Shown: piece after piece, positions 22,376-29,185 of the stretch
Layout: each line of letters opens with the position of its first letter
Position numbering within the stretch: position 1 is the first letter of the stretch
Source: a virus
Virus record (IMG/VR): IMGVR_UViG_3300028392_000050
Location: 23,294-87,293 of that record
Length of the DNA: 64,000 nt
Strand: one strand, 5' to 3'
The notes under the pieces: generated by a model
Told to the model about the DNA's origin: nothing
Database searches by the model: none
Seen by the model: the letters and a program-made list of their open reading frames with translations, nothing else
Program-made: the position numbers and the translations under genes

Positions 22376-22705
22376 CTAGTGTCCTGACTTGTAGAGTTCT
22401 AGATACTGCTCAATGGCTTGGAGCAAAGCGTTGTGGTTGCCCTCGTAGCGTTCCACTAGATACGCAAAACGCTTAGCCCAAAGTTTGCGGCGTTCGTCTT
22501 GGATGTAGTAAACGGCAGCTGAATAGCCCTGCTCCTCTAGAGTGTGGTAGCCGACATCTTCGCAAGTCCAGCAAGCGTTTTCCATGTCGTAGCCAGCAGT
22601 GAACTTGCCGTGGCAGCAAGAGCCTTGGGCGATACGCTCACGCAAGTATGCGATTTGAGCGTTCTTGACGGCAATGGCTTCACGGGCGATTTGTGCGTTT
22701 AGCAT
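22376..22705 (-). CDS. Zinc-binding-like hypothetical protein
   Basis: 109 residues. A helical N-terminus (VKNAQIAYLRERIAQG) is followed by CCHGKF and CWTC, a possible zinc site, and then a long helical part (DERRKLWAKRFAYLVERYEG). Follows the GAGAACCAA leader. Function unknown. Confidence 0.72.
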   Translation of the reverse strand: MLNAQIAREAIAVKNAQIAYLRERIAQGSCCHGKFTAGYDMENACWTCEDVGYHTLEEQGYSAAVYYIQDERRKLWAKRFAYLVERYEGNHNALLQAIEQYLELYKSGH

Positions 22706-22845
22706 TTGGTTCTCTCTACACCCACGCCCCTTGCGTGGTGTGTCCTCTCAGTCTAGCAACCTAGAAATAGATCACCCTCTCTCTAAGATGAACACTTGGC
22801 AAACAACTTAGATCATTTTTATTCATCTAATGTTCACCTAGGGGC
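22706..22845 (-). promoter_or_regulatory. Promoter, leader hairpin and repeats for the 22705 gene
   Basis: Leader hairpin ACACCCACGC...GCGTGGTGTGT at 22718-22743; - strand -10 TAGACT at 22750-22755; 11-mers AGATGAACACT at 22786-22796 and inverted copies TTATTCATCTA / ATGTTCACCTA at 22819-22840. Confidence 0.62.
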
Positions 22846-22939
22846 CCAACTCAACAAAGGCTATTGACAGCAAAGCTGCCTAATAGCCTTATAATACCTA
22901 GGCTATGTATATCATAGCCAGGTATTATTGTTGAGTTGG
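22846..22939. repeat. Long palindrome E11, composite
   Basis: Outer CCAACTCAACAA / TTGTTGAGTTGG enclose two imperfect hairpins: AGGCTATTGACAGC...GCTGCCTAATAGCCT and AATACCTAGGCTATG...CATAGCCAGGTATT, as in E10. Confidence 0.9.
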
Positions 22940-22973
22940 CGAGGGTCTCCTCTGCTCCCCGAGAACGCCAAGA

Positions 22974-22997
22974 CCAGCCCCCATCGCTGGGGGCTGG
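22974..22997 (-). terminator. Hairpin after the 23010-23610 operon
   Basis: Perfect stem CCAGCCCCC / GGGGGCTGG with loop ATCGCT. No strong T run on the - strand. Confidence 0.72.
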
Positions 22998-23009
22998 CTG
23001 GCTGATTAC

Positions 23010-23255
23010 TTACATAACTTTGTGTCCGCAATCACACTTTTCATCGTGGTCGCCACCCAGTGAGCCTTCTGGCAAGCCTAGACTACGCTCCAACAAGTCT
23101 AGCCCAGTCCAGAAGGACTCACGCCATCCTGGGCTGTCATCCCAGTCCTGTTGGTGATAGTAGTCTAGAGCATACTCTATCTCGTTCACTAACTGATTAG
23201 CGGTTTTTGTAATTGGCTGGTCGGATAGGGTTGCCCAGATTTGTTCTTTTATCAT
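23010..23255 (-). CDS. Hypothetical protein with C-terminal zinc-like end
   Basis: 81 residues, helical, aromatic (DYYHQQDWDDSPGW), ending HDEKCDCGHKVM where CDCGH could bind metal. Its ATG overlaps the stop of the small membrane protein (ATGA). Confidence 0.7.
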   Translation of the reverse strand: MIKEQIWATLSDQPITKTANQLVNEIEYALDYYHQQDWDDSPGWRESFWTGLDLLERSLGLPEGSLGGDHDEKCDCGHKVM

Positions 23256-23356
23256 TTTGTGTCCTTATCTATTAGGTGATCTTGTGTGTATTGGTAAAGC
23301 CTGCCTAGTAAAAATGATACTACTAAGCCTAGTACTACAAGCCAGTGTGTTGGCAT
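23252..23356 (-). CDS. Very small membrane protein
   Basis: 34 residues read from the reverse strand: a single hydrophobic helix (WLVVLGLVVSFLLG) and a polar C-terminus. Clear ribosome site (AAAGGAC). Middle gene of a three-gene operon, after a G/C hairpin. Confidence 0.65.
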   Translation of the reverse strand: MPTHWLVVLGLVVSFLLGRLYQYTQDHLIDKDTK

Positions 23357-23382
23357 TTGTTTGTCCTTTGTTTAGGGGTTCA

Positions 23383-23402
23383 GGGGGGGATTGCTCCCCC
23401 CC
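23383..23402 (-). other. Intra-operon G/C hairpin
   Basis: Seven G, ATTGCT, seven C, followed by GTCGCCTGTTT as at 21824. Placed between the first and second gene of the operon, like the 21804 hairpin. Confidence 0.7.
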
Positions 23403-23415
23403 GTCGCCTGTTTGT

Positions 23416-23610
23416 TTATTCTGCTGGTTCTACTTTAGCCAAGGTGATTAGTACTGTGATTAGTTCTTGGCGTTCTGCTGGTGTTAGTTCCAATGCGATT
23501 TCCACAACTGTACCAGAGCCGTTAGCCCCGAGAGTGTGAACTAGCAGGTTGAACATTCCCTTGTCGCCGAAGGTGAAACCCCCGAAGGTATAACGCTTTA
23601 CATTTTCCAT
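23416..23610 (-). CDS. Small hypothetical protein
   Basis: 64 residues from ATG 23610 (MENVKRYTFGGFTFG), chosen because a start at 23649 would run through the leader hairpin. The core has GTVVEIALELTPAERQELITVLITLAK: one strand and one helix. First gene of the - strand block. Function unknown. Confidence 0.7.
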   Translation of the reverse strand: MENVKRYTFGGFTFGDKGMFNLLVHTLGANGSGTVVEIALELTPAERQELITVLITLAKVEPAE

Positions 23611-23778
23611 TTTGTTGCCCCTTTGTTTTGTGTGAGCCTTGTTGCTCACAAATACAGACTAAGGCTCTTAGGTAAACAAACAATGCTAGTTAGGTGAACG
23701 TCAGGTGAACAATTCCAAGATCGTTAGGTTAACAGCAGGTGAACAGGGGGGGTAGGTTAGGTGAACGCCAGGTAAACA
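23611..23778 (-). promoter_or_regulatory. First promoter of the - strand block with the largest repeat set
   Basis: Leader hairpin GTGAGC...GCTCAC at 23632-23649; - strand -10 TGTATT at 23650-23655; then seven recognisable 11-mers: 23669, 23691, 23702, 23725, 23736, 23757 and 23768, with consensus AGGTGAACRYC on +. The first two are exactly 22 bases apart. Probably the main control site of the block. Confidence 0.75.
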
Positions 23779-23818
23779 GGCCGGCAGGACGCAGATACGA
23801 TTGACGACCCAAAAAAGT

Positions 23819-23832
23819 TAGGCAGTAGCCTA
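23819..23832. repeat. Palindrome TAGGCAGTAGCCTA, right copy
   Basis: Same 14 bases and orientation as at 13856-13869; extended here by T/A and G/C pairs. Confidence 0.85.
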
Positions 23833-23868
23833 ACTTCGTGCCCAAAGGGCGGGGGGAGGCGGCGCAGC

Positions 23869-23912
23869 CGTTACGGCTTCGTTACCAAATCGTTACTAAA
23901 TCGTTATAATTC
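23869..23912. repeat. Four tandem 11-bp CGTTA iterons
   Basis: CGTTACGGCTT, CGTTACCAAAT, CGTTACTAAAT, CGTTATAATTC follow each other without gaps. The last two contain AAATCGTTATAA, which also occurs twice near 13.9-14.0 kb. Confidence 0.9.
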
Positions 23913-24079
23913 AAATCACCACGTGCTATGCAAACTGTATTAAATATTTGATTATCTCTTTGTTTTAATAGGAATACCTATTTAGCAGTGCTAGCTGCGC
24001 CGCCCTATGCAAAAATTACCCTCTGGATATTCTCAGCAATTAATGCTATAATCACCCACTTATCATTTATACTAAAGTA

Positions 24080-24442
24080 ATGGCAAACATTTCTAATAAG
24101 CAAAGACGTAAGATAGCTAAATCACAAACTATTATGACTCAGCGGGGTTTTAAAGCTGATAAAGAGGCTATCCTAGGCAATCCTGACGGCCCTGTTAACC
24201 AAAAATACAATAAAATGTGGTCTAAAAAAACTAGGGCAACAGAAAATGAGTTTAACAACGCTGAGACTACTATGGGTAGAACCGGGCATTTTAGAGAAGG
24301 TCTAAACTTATTTAAAACTGCTCAAGCAAAATCAAACATTAGAACCGATGCGATGTTTAACCCTAAGTTTGAAAAAATGGCAGACAAGGCTTATAACCCT
24401 GGTCCTAAGTCAGGATTCCTAAGTAAGGCGAAGAATAAGTAA
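24080..24442 (+). CDS. Basic hypothetical protein, first gene of the virion block
   Basis: 120 residues, Lys/Asn-rich, starting MANISNKQRRKIAKSQ. It has no hydrophobic core and may be disordered. It lies 28 bases after the extended -10 box. Stop and next start overlap (TAATG). Function unknown. Confidence 0.72.
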   Translation: MANISNKQRRKIAKSQTIMTQRGFKADKEAILGNPDGPVNQKYNKMWSKKTRATENEFNNAETTMGRTGHFREGLNLFKTAQAKSNIRTDAMFNPKFEKMADKAYNPGPKSGFLSKAKNK

Positions 24443-24744
24443 TGAGACCTAAGAAAACGCAATTGAAAAAAAGCGGTGCTGATACCTCACGCAACGCAGC
24501 CGGTAAGAACACCTACAGTTTTGGAAATGGTGTAACAGCTCACCTAAGTGATTCTGACCTAAAGCACATGGCCCGTACCGATATGCCGGGCCATGAGTGG
24601 CATCCAGCTGACCCTAACGCGGCTAGGGACTGGGATAAGAGTAACCCTCACCACACTTACCTGGATTATGTAAATGGCTGTAAGAAGTGTGAAGACCTGG
24701 AAAGCAAGCGGATGCACCCTAACGGCTCTAAGCCTTGGGAGTAA
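24442..24744 (+). CDS. Hypothetical protein
   Basis: 100 residues. Basic start (MRPKKTQLKKSG); the second half has several His and a CKKC pair near residue 80 (MPGHEWHP, NPHHTYLDYVNG), a possible metal site. Overlaps the previous gene by one base. Confidence 0.7.
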   Translation: MRPKKTQLKKSGADTSRNAAGKNTYSFGNGVTAHLSDSDLKHMARTDMPGHEWHPADPNAARDWDKSNPHHTYLDYVNGCKKCEDLESKRMHPNGSKPWE

Positions 24745-24745
24745 A

Positions 24746-24973
24746 GTGAAACCACGCGGGCTATACGAGGAGTTTGCACACGGCCGTGCGCCCGAACTGC
24801 ATCAAGTGCTAGGTGTATTCACCCAAAATAATGCCGTTTTAGGACTAAATGTCATGGATGCACGTAGAATTAATGATGGTATCTTTACTGGTCCAAAAGG
24901 TGCCTACCAACGCTATAATGTTTCTGGACAAGCAACAAACGTTGCACAAATACCTTACGGGAGCTCACAATGA
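24746..24973 (+). CDS. Hypothetical protein, GTG start
   Basis: 75 residues from GTG 24746 (encoding MKPRGLYEEFAHGRAPEL), two bases after the previous stop; a longer frame from 24674 would overlap the previous gene by 70 bases. Its end overlaps the next start. Confidence 0.62.
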   Translation: MKPRGLYEEFAHGRAPELHQVLGVFTQNNAVLGLNVMDARRINDGIFTGPKGAYQRYNVSGQATNVAQIPYGSSQ

Positions 24974-25272
24974 AACCAACTGATGGTCAATTTGATAAAG
25001 TACATAGTGAAACTATGGGACACCTTAGTAACGCCATTAAATTAACTAGGGGCCTTGCCGATATCTACAGCAACCCTAATATGTCTTCTTCTCAGAAAGA
25101 AGCCGCTGTAAACGCTCTAAACTCCTCTATGAGAAGCCCTGAGCAGCCTACAAGCACAGAACATGAATATAATGACGCAATGGCTAATGACCCTCGCTAC
25201 GAGACTCCTGAAGCCTCTGAGGAAAAGGGAAATGCGATGTTCAAAGCAGAACAGGAAAAGAACAATGGCTGA
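24970..25272 (+). CDS. Hypothetical helical protein
   Basis: 100 residues, polar and predicted helical, ending Lys/Glu/Asn-rich. Overlaps both neighbours by a few bases. No known family. Confidence 0.7.
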   Translation: MKPTDGQFDKVHSETMGHLSNAIKLTRGLADIYSNPNMSSSQKEAAVNALNSSMRSPEQPTSTEHEYNDAMANDPRYETPEASEEKGNAMFKAEQEKNNG

Positions 25273-25603
25273 AAAGAAAAAGGCAACTGGTAAGAAGACC
25301 AAGACCCTGGCTGGTAAAACAGCTGACGGTAAAAAGGTTTATGGCCCATTTAAGGGTTCAAAGTCTAATGGCGGACGCCCTATGATGTCTGTTGTGAATA
25401 AGGATGGCTCACGCACATCTATTTCGGCCGCTAAATATAAATATGAAAAAACACACGGCAAGTTGCCTAAAGGCGTGGATGTTGACCACAAGGACAACAA
25501 TCACTCTAACGACAACTCTGGAAACCTACGCGCTCTAAAGCACGGTAAGAACACCGCTAAAGAAAACAAGCGTCGCGTTGGTAAGAAAGAAAACGACAAG
25601 TAA
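25265..25603 (+). CDS. HNH endonuclease
   Basis: 112 residues from ATG 25265 (MAEKKKATGKKT), which overlaps the previous stop. A Lys-rich start is followed by VDHKDNNHSNDNSGNLRAL near residues 75-94, the Asp-His...Asn...(Asn-Leu-Arg) pattern of HNH nucleases, and then a basic tail. Phage HNH proteins near terminase genes often help DNA packaging; a homing role is the alternative. It is five kb from the terminase. Confidence 0.85.
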   Translation: MAEKKKATGKKTKTLAGKTADGKKVYGPFKGSKSNGGRPMMSVVNKDGSRTSISAAKYKYEKTHGKLPKGVDVDHKDNNHSNDNSGNLRALKHGKNTAKENKRRVGKKENDK

Positions 25604-25911
25604 TGCACCCAAAAGACGAGCAGATGCCCCGTAAATATAAAGGCCAAGGCGGAATGAGCCCTTATGATGCTTTTATTGATTACTACAATGAAGAAAACCA
25701 GCGTGAAGAAGACACCGCTAACGCTGTTAAATCAAAGCGTTCTATCAAAGATATTGATAAAGAATACAAAAAGACCGGCAAGACTCTAGAAGTAAGCGGT
25801 GATGCTATTAATAGGGCTAAACGTGGCAAGCCTTCTAAAAAAGGCTGGGATATTGCAAAAGATGTCTGGGACTCAATGTCTGAGGCAGAAGCAGCAAAGC
25901 ACAAAAAATAA
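25603..25911 (+). CDS. Hypothetical protein
   Basis: 102 residues, charged, predicted helical (KSKRSIKDIDKEYKKTGK), starting at the last base of the HNH gene. The 100 bases after it hold two small hairpins (TTCGG...CCGAA and CGCCATA...TATGGCG) and no gene. Confidence 0.7.
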   Translation: MHPKDEQMPRKYKGQGGMSPYDAFIDYYNEENQREEDTANAVKSKRSIKDIDKEYKKTGKTLEVSGDAINRAKRGKPSKKGWDIAKDVWDSMSEAEAAKHKK

Positions 25912-26012
25912 TTCGGTTTAGATAAGAAATCCGAAACAACTCCCGCCATACTTAATAATATGGCGTTCCGATCAAACGTCTTTAAATCTATCTCTAGAGA
26001 AAGTACAAATTA

Positions 26013-28085
26013 ATGTCAAATAACCTAGGTGACGTGCAGGATAGCGGTACGCTATACCCTGTTACCACACAAAAAATCTCTGGTGCAGTAACTAACAGCA
26101 CTAGCGTAACTCTTTCAGCGTCTAACTCAGCTATCGTAGTTGGTCAGGTAGTTACTGGTCCTGGTGTACCAAACGCTAACGGTATCACTGCTGCTACTAC
26201 TGTAACTGCAATTAACAGCACTTCATTGACCCTAAGCAACCCTGCTACTCTTGTAGATGGTGTTGTTCTAAACTTTGCTGCTGCGTCTAACTTAAACATC
26301 CAGACTGACTTCGTATGGAAGAACATCGCTATTCAGTCAAACGACGACCGCGCAACTACTGCTGCAAACGCTATTGGTGGTGCAGGTGTTCAGTCTGTAA
26401 CTATCTCAGGTGCAAGCAGCGATGGTAAGGTTACTACCTTCACAACTTCAGCCGCTCACGGTCTAACCGTAGGTGCAACAGTAAACACTGGTATTTATGC
26501 TATCGGTGGAACTGTAGCTGCTCCAACAGCTGGTACTACCGTTCTAGCGACCACAGGTTCATCTTCATCAGTAACTCTTGCTGCAACTACCGTTACAGCT
26601 GACACTACTCAGAAGACTGTTACCCTAACCACTTCTGCTGCTCACAACATCAGCGTTGGTGAAACCGTTATCATTTCTGGTGGTCTAACCACTGCTGCTG
26701 TTTACAACGGTACTTTCACAGCTTTGGCTGGTACAACTGGAAGCACACTAGTAGTTGCTAACGCTGCTGCTGCTGTAGCATCTCCTGCTAACACAACCAC
26801 TGCTTGTACTATCGCTGTTTACCACTTCGATGTTAACCAGGCTGTAATCCTATCAGTACCTTCAACAACTACCTTCACTATTGCTCAGGCCCTTTCAAAC
26901 ATTAACTCAGTTGCCGCTTCTAATAAGACTGCATCACTAGAGGTTGTAGGAGACTCTTCATGGGGTTACACCACTCCAGTACAGAGCGCTCGTCTAGCAG
27001 TTGATTCAATCACTAAGACCATCAACGGAAACTCATACGCAACTCCTGTATATGACGGAAACCTAGTTGATTCAGCGTACTACGGCTTCCCAGCATACAA
27101 TACTGGTAAGTACAAGGCAACAGCTGCTGCTGTTGGTTCAAAGTCTGGTTCTGCTTACATTTATGTAACTGCTCCAAACAACTTGTCTGACTTTGTAACT
27201 CTAGGAACAACTACAGTAAGCATCACTGGTTTCACTGTTGCTGGCCTAAACGTAACTGGCGCTACTGTTGTTGCCGCTAACCTAGATGGTTTTGTGGTTG
27301 CTGGTACTAACGCACTTCTAGGAACTTCTGTTACTGGTCAGAACGCACTTGTACAGGTTGTCGGTTGGGGCGTTGCTAACTACAACGTTACTGCCGCTGC
27401 TGTTGACGCTACTACAAACACCAAGTACATCTACACCGCACAGAACAACCTACAGGTCGGTGACGTCGTAACCGTTACAGGTCTAACTAACAGCGTATTC
27501 AACGTTGCTTCTCAGACCGTAGCTGCTGCAACTGCAACTAGCTTCACTCTAACCAGCCAGACTGCATCAACTGCAGGTCTAACCATCACTGGTCAGGTCG
27601 GTAAGGTTGAGTACTCAGCTGCTATTACTAACGTAGATGGCGGTTACTCAAGCGGTACTTTCGGTTACCTAGTTCCTAACGTAATTGGTAAGACTGCTAC
27701 TTCTGCTGTAGATGCATTTGCTGACCGTGGTATTACCCTTACCGCAGGAAGCACTACTTCAAAGGCTAGCAAGACCGCTGATGGTGTATGGAGAACTGCT
27801 GGAAGCGCTTTGACTCAAATTGCTACTAGCGCTACTCACGGCCTTGTTGCAGGTGACACCTTCACCGCTGCTAGCATCACTGGCGTGACTGACGGTGATT
27901 ACACTGTGCTATATGTGATTGACACATCAAACTTTGTGTTTGTGTCAGGTTCAACCGCAGTTCAGACAACCGCTTCTGGTGGAACTGGAACTGTTATTGG
28001 TAAGGTAGGAACTGTACACTCTACCACCCCTGCAGGTAACGCCCGCACTACAACTGCTACTGCTACTTACAGCCTCTGGGCTTAA
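26013..28085 (+). CDS. Large repetitive beta-structured virion protein
   Basis: 690 residues, extremely rich in Thr, Ala, Val and Ser with almost no Lys or Arg. Two kinds of beta module alternate. One has the form HGL.VG..V...G...Y.G.F.......T.F (similar to E1 FCCH-like domains annotated in phage proteins), near residues 150 and 210. The other has VG..V.G.G....GT.VTAI...T.TLS, near residues 45-85. The same modules occur in the sheath, baseplate J and gpI-like proteins here. Probably a decoration, fibre or adhesion protein. A strong terminator follows, so it forms the end of a transcription unit. Confidence 0.75.
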   Translation: MSNNLGDVQDSGTLYPVTTQKISGAVTNSTSVTLSASNSAIVVGQVVTGPGVPNANGITAATTVTAINSTSLTLSNPATLVDGVVLNFAAASNLNIQTDFVWKNIAIQSNDDRATTAANAIGGAGVQSVTISGASSDGKVTTFTTSAAHGLTVGATVNTGIYAIGGTVAAPTAGTTVLATTGSSSSVTLAATTVTADTTQKTVTLTTSAAHNISVGETVIISGGLTTAAVYNGTFTALAGTTGSTLVVANAAAAVASPANTTTACTIAVYHFDVNQAVILSVPSTTTFTIAQALSNINSVAASNKTASLEVVGDSSWGYTTPVQSARLAVDSITKTINGNSYATPVYDGNLVDSAYYGFPAYNTGKYKATAAAVGSKSGSAYIYVTAPNNLSDFVTLGTTTVSITGFTVAGLNVTGATVVAANLDGFVVAGTNALLGTSVTGQNALVQVVGWGVANYNVTAAAVDATTNTKYIYTAQNNLQVGDVVTVTGLTNSVFNVASQTVAAATATSFTLTSQTASTAGLTITGQVGKVEYSAAITNVDGGYSSGTFGYLVPNVIGKTATSAVDAFADRGITLTAGSTTSKASKTADGVWRTAGSALTQIATSATHGLVAGDTFTAASITGVTDGDYTVLYVIDTSNFVFVSGSTAVQTTASGGTGTVIGKVGTVHSTTPAGNARTTTATATYSLWA

Positions 28086-28090
28086 TCACT

Positions 28091-28132
28091 AAATAATAAA
28101 ACCCCGGTCGTTTGGCCGGGGTTTTATTATTT
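28091..28132. terminator. Strong bidirectional terminator
   Basis: 17-base arms AAATAATAAAACCCCGG / CCGGGGTTTTATTATTT with an eight-base loop. Confidence 0.97.
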
Positions 28133-28168
28133 AAACTGCTAAAATTACTAAAAAGATAGGATTTAATA

Positions 28169-28822
28169 ATGGCTGATAATATTGAAAAATCTGCTGCTGA
28201 TAGCATGGCAAGTTCCGAAAAATACGGCGGCTTTGCAAAAATGAGGAACCTTACAAACATTCTCATGGGAAGAACTAGATCAACTACTGATTCAGATGGC
28301 GGTAGCTCAACTGGAGGTAGCTCAACTGGCGGCGGAGGAAGAACCGGTAACGGCTGGACTGCAGAAGATTACAAGAACTACGGTGATTGGCAAGAGCGCC
28401 ACTATGGTCTTCACAATGACGCAGAAGATAAAAAAGTTTACCGTGAGGCTAAGGGACTTGAAGCTAGAAATGATATAGAAGATATTGCTAAAAATAGAGA
28501 CCTTGGCAGAGAGATACAAAGAAGACGACTTGATTCAGTGGGTTATGGCCCTGGTTTTCAAGGTACAAGCCAGCAACAGGCTAAACCGGGCGGTAGAAGG
28601 TCTACAACAACCGCTGCACCTGGAACAACTGCAGTAAAAACCACAACCACTCCTGTTAAAAAAACACGTGGCAAAGCTGTTGCACAAGTGGACTATAGGT
28701 CTAATCCTACATTAGATGCAAAAAACAGAGAACCAAACTTTGGTAAAGTTACCCCTAAAGATTTAACTACAACCACTGTTAAACCGGCAACTACTCGTAA
28801 AACACGTGGAAAACGAGCTTAA
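28169..28822 (+). CDS. Hypothetical protein with Thr/Ala/Pro tail
   Basis: 217 residues. Gly/Ser linker near residues 45-60, a helical middle (WQERHYGLHNDAEDKKVYREA), and a Thr/Lys/Pro-rich low-complexity tail with KKTRGKA repeats. The repeat KTRGK may bind DNA. No family recognised. Confidence 0.7.
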   Translation: MADNIEKSAADSMASSEKYGGFAKMRNLTNILMGRTRSTTDSDGGSSTGGSSTGGGGRTGNGWTAEDYKNYGDWQERHYGLHNDAEDKKVYREAKGLEARNDIEDIAKNRDLGREIQRRRLDSVGYGPGFQGTSQQQAKPGGRRSTTTAAPGTTAVKTTTTPVKKTRGKAVAQVDYRSNPTLDAKNREPNFGKVTPKDLTTTTVKPATTRKTRGKRA

Positions 28823-29012
28823 AGTAGATATACGCCGTAAAGGGCCTCTAGCGGCCCGTACAGGCGCTATTACATCTACTGATGTATATGAACGCTTAGA
28901 GAGGCCTGTAGGCCGCTCTAAAGAGTTTTTTGATGCCCTTATGCGAGTGTATGCCCCTGTAGTTTCCGGAATACCTACTCATATGAAAGAGCAAGGTCGA
29001 TGGGACAGCTAA
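28806..29012 (+). CDS. Small hypothetical protein, GTG start
   Basis: 68 residues from GTG 28806, overlapping the previous gene by 17 bases. Arg-rich, starting MENELKVDIRRKGPLAA. The overlap makes the exact start uncertain. Confidence 0.55.
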   Translation: MENELKVDIRRKGPLAARTGAITSTDVYERLERPVGRSKEFFDALMRVYAPVVSGIPTHMKEQGRWDS

Positions 29013-29176
29013 AAAAACACAAAGTTAAAAAAGAGTTTCAAAAAGAAGCTCTATTTAAACCTGCACAAGTAAAAGATACGCGATTCGGTATTCGTAGAAT
29101 ATATTTGGGACAAACGGAAAAGCCAACCACTTTTTCATACATGGACCCTAACACCAACTGGTGGGGCACTAGATAA
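29000..29176 (+). CDS. Small basic hypothetical protein
   Basis: 58 residues, starting MGQLKKHKVKKEFQKEAL and ending NTNWWGTR. It overlaps the stop of the previous gene by 13 bases. Basic N-terminus, aromatic C-terminus. Function unknown. Confidence 0.62.
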   Translation: MGQLKKHKVKKEFQKEALFKPAQVKDTRFGIRRIYLGQTEKPTTFSYMDPNTNWWGTR

Positions 29177-29185
29177 TAGGATTTT

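Larger units (their letters stand above)
23779..24079. promoter_or_regulatory. Divergent intergenic region with iterons and the + strand promoter
   Basis: No gene seen. Contents: palindrome GTTAGGC-AGTA-GCCTAAC (23817-23834), four 11-bp CGTTA iterons (23869-23912), an AT-rich stretch (23935-23985), and an extended -10 promoter TGCTATAAT (24044-24052) with a 4/6 match -35 (TGGATA, 24024-24029) for the virion block. Either a replication origin or the main transcription switch would suit this composition. Confidence 0.65.

Noticed and set aside
14061-22939. CRISPR array
   Set aside because: The repeated parts are inverted arms separated by genes of 0.3-1 kb, not short direct repeats with uniform spacers; no cas gene.
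14061-22939. Integron attC sites in the strict sense
   Set aside because: The ends read GCCAAC / GTTGGC, one base short of RYYYAAC / GTTRRRY; the arms are perfect with no extrahelical bases, and no integron integrase is seen. Only the cassette analogy is kept.
25912-26012. Terminator before the 690-aa protein gene
   Set aside because: Two small hairpins but no T run; could be mRNA leader structure, not enough to call.
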